DNA from: Campylobacterota bacterium
GTDB taxonomy: Bacteria; Campylobacterota; Campylobacteria; Campylobacterales; Sulfurovaceae
Assembly (NCBI GenBank): GCA_011372825.1
Contig: DSAK01000166.1
Span: 1-8,605, forward strand
DNA: 8,605 nucleotides
Reading direction: 5' to 3'
Part shown: positions 1 through 5,506 of the stretch, piece after piece
Layout of the letters: the number at the start of each line of letters is the position of its first letter
How positions within the stretch are numbered: position 1 is the first letter of the stretch
Translations under genes and position numbers: made by a program
The notes under the pieces: generated by a model
The model's database searches: none
What the model saw: the letters and a program-made list of their open reading frames with translations, nothing else
What the model was told of the DNA's origin: nothing

Positions 1-32
1 CGTGATTATACTATATATGAGGGGACAAATAA

Positions 33-65
33 GCTAAAAGCTAGAAAATCTAGCTCCTATTTAGC
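33..65 (-). terminator. Hairpin just after the first prepilin, probable terminator
   Basis: An inverted repeat with 7-base arms (AGCTAGA at 39-45, TCTAGCT at 49-55) and a 3-base loop lies directly behind the prepilin stop codon. An outer pair (GCTAAA at 33-38, TTTAGC at 60-65) extends the stem and overlaps the stop. Read on the minus strand, the inner stem is followed by a T-rich but interrupted stretch (TTTTAGCTTATTTG), as expected of a weak Rho-independent terminator. Its low GC makes the call tentative. Confidence 0.5.
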
Positions 66-513
66 GGGTGAGAAGCTGACAATCTGCATCTGCTAGATCA
101 CAATTAAACTGACCGTTTTGGAGAGTAAAAACCACATTATTGTTACTACCTGGCATACGGTAGGTGTAAGTTTGATTACCCGAATCGACCCAACAACCTC
201 TCCTACCTCCTTCACAAGCAAGCACTGGACCTTCAAGGACACTTCTACCGGAATCGCTAAAATCTTGGAACACCACCCCTGCTGATGCATTGTTACTTAG
301 CGATGTGATCGCTGTAAAATCGCCTCTTAGTGTACGAAGCTGCCTCTCAGTAGCTAGAGATGTACGGATGGCTCCAACTGTTGCTTTAGCTTTTGCTATC
401 TCGGCATCATCGCGCGTGGCAGCAAATCGTGGGATAGCAATAGAAGCTAGTATCCCGATGACTACTATCACAAACACAAGCTCTATCATCGTAAACGCTG
501 GAGATGATTTCAT
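61..513 (-). CDS. Type IV pilin / type II secretion-like prepilin, four cysteines
   Basis: This 150-residue protein has a class III (prepilin) signal: a short leader MKSSPA, then FTMIEL and a hydrophobic helix to about residue 27. Cleavage before Phe7 puts Glu11 at mature position 5, the residue that docks pilin subunits. The residue before the cut is Ala, not the usual Gly. The helix is followed by PRFAATRDDAE, nearly identical to the neighbouring prepilin. The C-terminal domain carries four cysteines (100, 107, 138, 145), enough for two disulfides in the periplasm or on the fibre. An SD (AAGG) sits about 6 bases before the ATG. The product would be processed by a prepilin peptidase and assembled at the inner membrane. 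Whether it serves a pilus, secretion or DNA uptake cannot be told here, since no assembly ATPase, platform protein or secretin is in the window. Confidence 0.88.
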   Translation of the reverse strand: MKSSPAFTMIELVFVIVVIGILASIAIPRFAATRDDAEIAKAKATVGAIRTSLATERQLRTLRGDFTAITSLSNNASAGVVFQDFSDSGRSVLEGPVLACEGGRRGCWVDSGNQTYTYRMPGSNNNVVFTLQNGQFNCDLADADCQLLTR

Positions 514-539
514 ATAAAGCCTTAGGTAATTACTTTTAA

Positions 540-545
540 ATTATC
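540..545 (-). promoter_or_regulatory. Possible -10 element for the first prepilin
   Basis: GATAAT on the minus strand lies 27 bases before the prepilin ATG, leaving room for a leader of about 20 bases with the SD. No convincing -35 is seen, which is common for AT-rich Campylobacterota promoters. The gene could equally be read through from the upstream prepilin. Confidence 0.3.
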
Positions 546-575
546 CCCTGATAACTTAAAAATAACTGCTCCACG

Positions 576-597
576 AACCCAAGCAAAAGCTTAGGTT
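576..597 (-). other. Stem-loop between the two prepilin genes
   Basis: Two 9-base arms (576-584 and 589-597) surround a 4-base loop. On the plus strand there is one C/A mismatch. In minus-strand RNA this becomes a G-U wobble, so the full 9-pair stem forms only in the sense transcript of the pilin genes. No T-run follows, so it is more likely an RNA processing or stability element, or an attenuator, than a classic terminator. Confidence 0.4.
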
Positions 598-599
598 GC

Positions 600-620
600 A
601 AGCTCCTATATAGAGAGCTT
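600..620 (-). repeat. Short inverted repeat at the second prepilin's stop codon
   Basis: Arms AAGCTC (600-605) and GAGCTT (615-620) flank a 9-base AT-rich centre and overlap the stop codon. The minus-strand string ATAGGAGCT that it contains also occurs just after the other prepilin's stop codon (52-60). That suggests the two genes and their 3' flanks share a duplication origin. Confidence 0.3.
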
Positions 621-1029
621 ATCTTACGATTCTTGAACCACCAAACTGATGTTCACGAACAAGTCCATTATCGTTAGCTATATCTCGAGCTTCTTTTGCC
701 CATGAAGCTACAGATGCTCCATCTGAAACTGTAAGAATTCTATCATCATCATTCCATTCTAACGCAAATACACCTTCACGCTGTACAATTGCACAAGCTG
801 AACTACTATTAACAGCTTGATCTTGACTATCAACGTTAATAGTACTTGCATCTCTTACGGCTGTTGCTAATGCACCTATATCTTTAATACACGTTGAAAG
901 GTCAGCAAGTGCTCTTGAAACTTCTGCATCATCTCTTGTAGCTGCTAGTCTTGGTACAGCAACAGCTGCTAATATCCCTATAATTACAATCACAAAAATC
1001 AATTCGATCATTGTAAATCCTCGTCTCAT
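619..1029 (-). CDS. Type IV pilin / type II secretion-like prepilin, canonical leader
   Basis: This 136-residue prepilin has a very short leader, MRRG, then FTMIEL and a hydrophobic helix. Cleavage after Gly4 leaves Glu9 at mature position 5. Residues 5-36 closely match the neighbouring prepilin, including PRLAATRDDAE, so the two are paralogues; the C-terminal parts do not resemble each other. This protein has only two cysteines (47 and 79). A strong SD (AAGGAG) stands 6 bases before the ATG, and a near-consensus sigma70 promoter lies further upstream. It is probably a minor or major subunit of the same fibre as its neighbour 105 bases downstream. At the DNA level the shared N-terminal regions have diverged, so the duplication is old. 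Confidence 0.88.
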   Translation of the reverse strand: MRRGFTMIELIFVIVIIGILAAVAVPRLAATRDDAEVSRALADLSTCIKDIGALATAVRDASTINVDSQDQAVNSSSACAIVQREGVFALEWNDDDRILTVSDGASVASWAKEARDIANDNGLVREHQFGGSRIVR

Positions 1030-1059
1030 GTTAAACTCCTTGTTGTGTTAAAATTTTAG

Positions 1060-1072
1060 GAGACTATCTCCA
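1060..1072 (-). repeat. Small hairpin in the prepilin leader
   Basis: GGAGA and TCTCC arms around a 3-base loop lie in the predicted 5' leader of the 619-1029 gene, between the promoter and the SD. The stem is only 5 pairs and may be incidental, but it would sit at the middle of the roughly 55-base leader. Confidence 0.25.
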
Positions 1073-1091
1073 TAAATAGACTCCGGTCGAA

Positions 1092-1120
1092 ATAATAGTC
1101 AAAAAAAATATAAATGTCAA
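1092..1120 (-). promoter_or_regulatory. Strong sigma70-type promoter for the prepilin unit
   Basis: On the minus strand a perfect TTGACA (-35, at 1115-1120) is followed by a 17-base spacer and TATTAT (-10, at 1092-1097). The spacer is T-rich. Transcription would start near 1085, giving a leader of about 55 bases before the prepilin ATG. This is the best-matched promoter in the window and makes the prepilins transcriptionally separate from the uvrB unit. Confidence 0.75.
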
Positions 1121-1141
1121 GAGTTTTTTAAAAAATGTCTA

Positions 1142-1375
1142 TTATTTTATAATCGTTTCATCTATCTGGTGTTCAAAACGCTCCAATTCACTTTGTATCC
1201 CTTGGACGATTTGCGCAAGTCTAAGATAGGCTTTGAGCAACTTATCAGGTCTATTGTCGCGATTCAAATAGATATCACAACTTCTCAAATCTTGCTCAAT
1301 GAAATCTGCAAATGTATCATCAAGTGTCATCTCATAGCGGTGTCCCAAAATCGAAATTGTGATAATTTTGCTCAT
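1142..1375 (-). CDS. Small conserved-type protein, possibly ZapA-like
   Basis: This 77-residue protein starts at an ATG with a good SD (AGGAG) about 6 bases upstream. It opens with a short beta-like pattern, ITISILGHRYEM, and continues in two predicted helices: an acidic one (about 19-34) and a C-terminal amphipathic one (about 44-75, ending RFEHQIDETIIK). The length, the I-x-I-x-G-x-x-Y opening and the helical tail resemble ZapA, the small FtsZ-ring-associated protein, but the similarity is structural and weak. It lies 41 bases after uvrB on the same strand and may be cotranscribed. A TATACT hexamer in that gap (1404-1409, minus strand) could also give it its own promoter. It has no signal peptide or membrane segment, so it is cytoplasmic. 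Function is not established. Confidence 0.75.
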   Translation of the reverse strand: MSKIITISILGHRYEMTLDDTFADFIEQDLRSCDIYLNRDNRPDKLLKAYLRLAQIVQGIQSELERFEHQIDETIIK

Positions 1376-1416
1376 AGATTTCTCCTATAATGTAGTTTGT
1401 TTGAGTATACCATACT

Positions 1417-3390
1417 TTAGAGGGTTTTTATTTTGGCTATCTCATCTCGCAACCTTGCTGCCTCTTCAAATTCTAGATTTTTTGCAGCTGCTAACATCTG
1501 TGCTTTTAGCTTTGCTACTAGCTCTTGGCGTTGTGATTTTGGCATTTTTTCTAGCTTGCTTTTGCTCTCATAAAGTGGTGAAGCATCCTCAAGTTTGAGA
1601 TTGGTATCAAGTGGGCGAAGTGTTGTTGTGGGAATTATGGAGTGTAACTCATTATAAGCTATTTGCTTTTGGCGCCGCTCAAGGGTTGTTTGTATAGTTT
1701 GACGCATCGCTTCTGTAGTTTTGTTGGCATACATCAAAACTCTACCGTTTGCGTTTCTAGCAGCCCTTCCTGCTGTTTGGATAAGTGCGGTGTGTGAACG
1801 CAAAAATCCCTCTTTGTCAGCATCCAATATTGCAACCAAACTCACTTCTGGCAAATCAAGCCCTTCACGCAAAAGATTGATCCCTATCAAGACATCAAAC
1901 TCCCCTAACCGAAGTGAGCGGATGATTTGGTTTCGCTCTATAGCATCAAGGTCTGAGTGCATGTGGCGTGCTTTTAGACCCAAATCGTTGTAATATACTG
2001 CCAAATCTTGTGCCATTTTTTTAGTAAGCACTGTGACTAAAACCTTCTCGTTTTTTGCTACCGTTTTTTTAATCTCATCATATAAGTGTTCGACTTGATT
2101 TGTGCTAGGGATAACCTCTATAGCTGGGTCTAAAAGCCCGGTTGGACGCACTACTTGATGGGCAATGACAGCAGAATGCTCCACTTCGTAAGACGCGGGG
2201 GTCGCAGAGACAAAGAGGTAGTGTGGCGCTTTGTGGATAAACTCATCAAACATCAATGGACGATTATCAAGCGCACTAGGTAGTCTAAACCCATGCTCGA
2301 CTAACACCTCTTTGCGGCTTCTATCCCCTGCATACATACCTCTAAATTGGGGCAAACTCACATGCGACTCATCTACAATCACCAAATAGTCTTCCCCCAT
2401 AGCTTCGAAATAATCTTGCAAAGAGTAAGGGGTCTCACCCTCTTTTTTGCCTGTGAGGTGTCTAGCATAATTCTCTATCCCCTTGCACATCCCTGTAGCC
2501 TCTAACATCTCGAGATCAAACTCTGTTCGTTGTTTGAGTCTGGAATACTCTACAAGTTTACCTTCTTGTTTGAAGTATGCAAGTCTTTGTTCTAGCTCCT
2601 CTTCGATACTCTTTATCGCAAGGGCTAATTTCTCTTTGCCAACGATAAATTGATTTGCTGCATAGAGGGTAAACTCTCTTAGGCTCTCCCCTTTAGCGCC
2701 AGTTAGGGGATCAAAAAAATAGAGACTATCTATAGTATTTCCAAAAAACTCCACTCTTAATGCCTCTTCTTCGTGATATGCTGGATAGATATCAATCACA
2801 TCTCCATTGACCCGAAAATCACCTCTATCAAAATAGTTATCATTTCGCTTGTAACCCATATCGACAAGTCTTAAAAGCAACTCTTTTTGTGGATAATCTT
2901 CATCGCAAAAGAGTTTTTGCACTACACTTCTATACTCGTCTGGAGAACCTAAACCATAATTTGCAGAGACTGAAGCTATCACAATGACATCTTTGTGACT
3001 AAGCAAACTTGCAGTTGTACTCAATCTAAGCCTCTCTAACTCTTCATTGATGGAGCTATCTTTTTCTATAAATAGATCTTGTCTAGGGATATAAGCTTCT
3101 GGCTGATAGTAATCATAGTAGCTGATAAAATACTCTACTCTATTTTCTGGAAAAAAACTCTTAAATTCGCTATAAAGCTGTGCGGCTAGAGTTTTGTTGT
3201 GAGTCATTATGAGTGTAGGCATGTTGCACTTTTGTATCACTTGTGCCATGGTGTATGTCTTGCCTGAGCCTGTAACCCCAAGGAGTGTTTGGTACTGATT
3301 GCCCTCAAGGATAGATTGGCTCAATGCCTCAATCGCGCTAGGCTGGTCACCTGCTGGCTTGTATGGACTTTTGAGGATAAATCGTGACAA
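1417..3390 (-). CDS. uvrB: UvrABC excinuclease subunit B
   Basis: UvrB is the damage-verification helicase of nucleotide excision repair. It is loaded on DNA by UvrA and then recruits UvrC for incision. From the chosen TTG start the protein has 657 residues, normal for the family. Visible parts are Walker A GVTGSGKT (38-45), the beta-hairpin YYDYYQPEAYIP that grips damaged DNA (91-102), the Walker B box DESH (340-343), helicase motif VI QTAGRAAR (538-545), and a C-terminal UVR motif (about 621-655) that contacts UvrC. The start is set by an AGGAGAGG ribosome site at 3393-3400, a few bases before the TTG. A frame extension to a TTG at 3414 would put that SD inside the gene. All key motifs are intact. 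It is divergent from a coiled-coil gene and may be cotranscribed with the 77-residue gene downstream. Confidence 0.97.
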   Translation of the reverse strand: MSRFILKSPYKPAGDQPSAIEALSQSILEGNQYQTLLGVTGSGKTYTMAQVIQKCNMPTLIMTHNKTLAAQLYSEFKSFFPENRVEYFISYYDYYQPEAYIPRQDLFIEKDSSINEELERLRLSTTASLLSHKDVIVIASVSANYGLGSPDEYRSVVQKLFCDEDYPQKELLLRLVDMGYKRNDNYFDRGDFRVNGDVIDIYPAYHEEEALRVEFFGNTIDSLYFFDPLTGAKGESLREFTLYAANQFIVGKEKLALAIKSIEEELEQRLAYFKQEGKLVEYSRLKQRTEFDLEMLEATGMCKGIENYARHLTGKKEGETPYSLQDYFEAMGEDYLVIVDESHVSLPQFRGMYAGDRSRKEVLVEHGFRLPSALDNRPLMFDEFIHKAPHYLFVSATPASYEVEHSAVIAHQVVRPTGLLDPAIEVIPSTNQVEHLYDEIKKTVAKNEKVLVTVLTKKMAQDLAVYYNDLGLKARHMHSDLDAIERNQIIRSLRLGEFDVLIGINLLREGLDLPEVSLVAILDADKEGFLRSHTALIQTAGRAARNANGRVLMYANKTTEAMRQTIQTTLERRQKQIAYNELHSIIPTTTLRPLDTNLKLEDASPLYESKSKLEKMPKSQRQELVAKLKAQMLAAAKNLEFEEAARLRDEIAKIKTL

Positions 3391-3415
3391 CACCTCTCCT
3401 TTGGTTTCAATCAAT

Positions 3416-3434
3416 TTTTGGTATTATACCAAAA
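3416..3434. promoter_or_regulatory. Palindromic, probably bidirectional promoter between uvrB and the coiled-coil gene
   Basis: TTTTGGTATTATACCAAAA is a perfect palindrome of 9-base arms around one central T. On the minus strand it contains TATAAT (3427 to 3422), the -10 consensus, about 32 bases before the uvrB start. On the plus strand the same six bases read TATTAT, about 27 bases before the coiled-coil start. A single symmetric -10 could therefore serve both genes. The same symmetry would suit a dimeric repressor. No clear -35 is seen on either side. Confidence 0.55.
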
Positions 3435-3453
3435 GAGACAACAAGGAGAGACT

Positions 3454-3660
3454 ATGGAAGTTTTAGAAAGACTCAAAACAAAAATTGAGCACCTACTCAC
3501 ATCTTATAGCGCCATCAAAGAAGAGAACGAAAAGCTCAAAGAGCAGGTAAATAACAGTAGCTTGCTTCATGATGAGATAAGGGCACTCAAAGAGGAGCTT
3601 GCCAAAAAAGATGCTGAGATAGAAGCTATCATCCAAAAAGTTGAAGCACTCTTAGCTTAA
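3454..3660 (+). CDS. Small all-coiled-coil protein, ZapB-like
   Basis: The 68-residue product is almost entirely heptad-patterned: MEVLERLKTKIEHLL, then EENEKLKEQV, then EIRALKEELAKKDAEIEAI. It has no cysteine, no membrane segment and a high Glu/Lys content, so it should be a cytoplasmic homodimeric coiled coil. Size and character match ZapB and similar short division-associated coiled coils, but such sequences converge easily. The start is the ATG preceded by AAGGAGAG. A longer reading from a TTG at 3418 would begin inside the palindromic promoter and lacks an SD. It is divergent from uvrB and convergent with the AAA ATPase gene, with only 17 bases between stop codons. Confidence 0.8.
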   Translation: MEVLERLKTKIEHLLTSYSAIKEENEKLKEQVNNSSLLHDEIRALKEELAKKDAEIEAIIQKVEALLA

Positions 3661-3669
3661 CAACTTAAG
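3656..3669. terminator. Weak inverted repeat between convergent genes
   Basis: CTTAA (3656-3660) and TTAAG (3665-3669) form a 5-pair stem with a 4-base loop at the end of the coiled-coil gene. It lies just past the stop codon of the convergent AAA ATPase gene. There is no T-run after it on either strand. It is the only candidate for ending these two converging transcripts, but it is weak. Confidence 0.2.
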
Positions 3670-3677
3670 TGCAAGCT

Positions 3678-5420
3678 TTAGTCTACTTTGAAGCCTACAC
3701 TTTTAGAATCAGACTCAAAATTACCTCCCAATTCTCGTCTGATCTCTTCAATAAAATCACTCAAAGAAAAAACACTTATCTCTCGTACTGCAACCTTGTA
3801 GGCTGTGTTTTTTATCACTAGATATATCTGTGCCCCCGTTAGCTCATAAACAGCAAGCTTCTCTATCTCAAACTCATCTTCAAAATCGGCATTTTCAGGT
3901 AAAAACATTTGCCAAAGTTGGAGTCTTTGTTTTTTTGATGGTTTTTTAAATTCTATCTTGTAGTCAAATCTTCTAGAAAAAGCTTTGTCTAAATTGCCTA
4001 ACAAATTGGTCGTTGCTATCAAAATCCCCTCAAATTTCTCTATCTGCTCCAAAAAGATATTTTGCATTTGGTTGTGCATCTTAGCAGCACTGCTCCCATC
4101 TCCTTGAATCCTACTACTTAAAAATTGATCAGCCTCATCGAGAAGCAAGATAGGCTCAACTTTTGCTTTTTCACTAAGGAGTTTAAAATCATCAAATATT
4201 TTTCGGACATTTTTTTCACTCTCCCCTACATACATTGAGAGTATTTTTGAACAATCAAATGACAAAACAGGCTTTTTGAGTGTTTTTGCTAAGCTAAGTG
4301 CGGTCATCGTTTTACCTGTACCTGCGTGACCATAGAAAATAATCTTTGCATCGACCCCTTTGCGTTTCTCTTTGATACCCCATGATTTTAGTTTGGCAAA
4401 AACATCTTTGTCCATTTGCCTTACTATAGTATCAAGAGTCTCGCGTGTTTTTGTATGTAGCACCACATCATCTAAGGTGGTTGTTGGCTCTATATATTCA
4501 AAAATATCTTGCTCTTTGACCAACATATCAAGTTTAAGCTTCGTAACTTTTTTCTTTTTATTTGGATGGATTATCCGATGGAGTATCTCTTCGTTGATAA
4601 AAAACGAACGGCTAATCCCCCCAAACATATTAAGAATCTCATCATAATCTATAATCTCTTCGCTAATAAGCCTTGAGCCCTCTTCTAATAAGGCACGGTT
4701 TTTGATCTTGTCGTATTCGTCAAAACTTACCAATCCAATGAGGTTATTCATCTCCCGAAACTGCCCCTCTCCTGCACTATACTCCTCTTTGAGTAGTGCC
4801 AAAAAAATTTTTTGTTCTTTATCGTCTAGTTTTTTTTCTGCAAAAAACTCTTCTACTATGATAGGCTCACTAGTTACTTTGAGCCGCTCTTCTATCCGCT
4901 TTGTAAGCAAAGAGAGTTTGTTTTGTAATCTCCCGATACCCAAAGAATTGTCCCCATATCCATTTTTTGAAGTTGCAATGAGATGTAAAAGAGTGACCAT
5001 GTCAAACTGGTCTTGAAGATACTCCAAATGATCCGTGTATGGCTTAACCTCAGGGAGTAAAATCTCCAAAGAGCCTTCCTCAAGGAGGCGAAGCAATGTG
5101 ACACTAGGCAAAACAGATGCACTTAGAAGTTCGAGCTTAGAGCTTTCGTGGGTTTTTAACTGCCCAAAATTGCTTTGTACTATCCAGCCTAAATCAATCA
5201 GATTTTTCACTTTTTCTACATGGAGGATATATCCATACTCTTGGGTGTTAAAACACTCTTGCAAAATCTCAAGTACACTAACCTCTTCTATCCCTCTAGC
5301 ATAACGACGGCATATGTACTGGAGTATAAAAGTCTCTTCTTGTGAACATTTTAAGTGTTCGTATATGGGTGTTTTAGTCGGGTTTTTAGCACGCAAAAAT
5401 GTGATAAATTGCTCCAACAT
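3678..5420 (-). CDS. AAA-family ATPase, CDC48-like module with a long N-terminal region
   Basis: The 580-residue protein has one AAA module in its C-terminal half. It shows Walker A GHAGTGKT (364-371), an aromatic pore-loop-like MYVGESE (396-402), Walker B ILLLDEAD (424-431), sensor 1 ATTN (469-472), paired arginines SRRFD (483-484) as arginine finger, and GAQI in the sensor 2 region (about 529-532). All catalytic parts look intact, so it should be an active oligomeric ATPase that threads or remodels a protein. The first 310 residues are helical, without recognisable motif or membrane segment, and probably select the substrate. Campylobacter jejuni has a CDC48-type single-module AAA protein of about this size (Cj0377, from memory). 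The ATG at 5420 has an SD (AAAGG) and lies just downstream of a good promoter. An in-frame ATG at 5471 would be upstream of that promoter. The substrate is unknown. Confidence 0.85.
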   Translation of the reverse strand: MLEQFITFLRAKNPTKTPIYEHLKCSQEETFILQYICRRYARGIEEVSVLEILQECFNTQEYGYILHVEKVKNLIDLGWIVQSNFGQLKTHESSKLELLSASVLPSVTLLRLLEEGSLEILLPEVKPYTDHLEYLQDQFDMVTLLHLIATSKNGYGDNSLGIGRLQNKLSLLTKRIEERLKVTSEPIIVEEFFAEKKLDDKEQKIFLALLKEEYSAGEGQFREMNNLIGLVSFDEYDKIKNRALLEEGSRLISEEIIDYDEILNMFGGISRSFFINEEILHRIIHPNKKKKVTKLKLDMLVKEQDIFEYIEPTTTLDDVVLHTKTRETLDTIVRQMDKDVFAKLKSWGIKEKRKGVDAKIIFYGHAGTGKTMTALSLAKTLKKPVLSFDCSKILSMYVGESEKNVRKIFDDFKLLSEKAKVEPILLLDEADQFLSSRIQGDGSSAAKMHNQMQNIFLEQIEKFEGILIATTNLLGNLDKAFSRRFDYKIEFKKPSKKQRLQLWQMFLPENADFEDEFEIEKLAVYELTGAQIYLVIKNTAYKVAVREISVFSLSDFIEEIRRELGGNFESDSKSVGFKVD

Positions 5421-5440
5421 GGCTACCTTTTTTTGGTGGA

Positions 5441-5468
5441 AGTATAGCATAAAAGCTATTTGTATCAA
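5441..5468 (-). promoter_or_regulatory. Sigma70-type promoter for the AAA ATPase gene
   Basis: On the minus strand TTGATA (-35, 5463-5468) is separated by 16 bases from TATACT (-10, 5441-5446). Transcription would start near 5434, leaving a leader of about 14 bases that holds the SD. This supports the ATG at 5420 as the true start. Confidence 0.6.
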
Positions 5469-5476
5469 CACTACGA

Positions 5477-5482
5477 TATAAT
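5477..5482 (+). promoter_or_regulatory. -10 element of the PTS operon promoter
   Basis: A perfect TATAAT lies 24 bases before the ATG of the HPr-Enzyme I gene. No good -35 is present at the expected distance; that region is shared with the -35 and spacer of the divergent AAA promoter. A missing -35 may mean activator dependence or simply the loose -35 use of this phylum. The leader is very A-rich and has no SD. Confidence 0.5.
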
Positions 5483-5506
5483 GTTAAAAAAACAAAAAAG
5501 CAAACA

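Noticed and set aside
576..597. Stem-loop between prepilins as a Rho-independent terminator
   Set aside because: No T-run follows the stem on either strand; kept as an RNA structure only.
1121..1136. A/T-only palindrome (TTTTTTAAAAAA) as terminator of the 77-residue gene
   Set aside because: It has no GC pairs and would form no stable stem. It lies just upstream of the prepilin -35 and is probably an AT-rich promoter flank.
3391..3414. UvrB start at the TTG at 3414
   Set aside because: It would put the strong SD (3393-3400) inside the gene and has no SD of its own. The TTG at 3390 gives a normal family length.
3418..3453. Longer coiled-coil reading from a TTG at 3418
   Set aside because: It would begin inside the palindromic promoter and has no SD, whereas the ATG at 3454 has AAGGAGAG at the right distance.
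5421..5471. AAA ATPase start at the ATG at 5471
   Set aside because: It lies upstream of the best promoter, and its extra residues look like translated promoter DNA. The ATG at 5420 has an SD.
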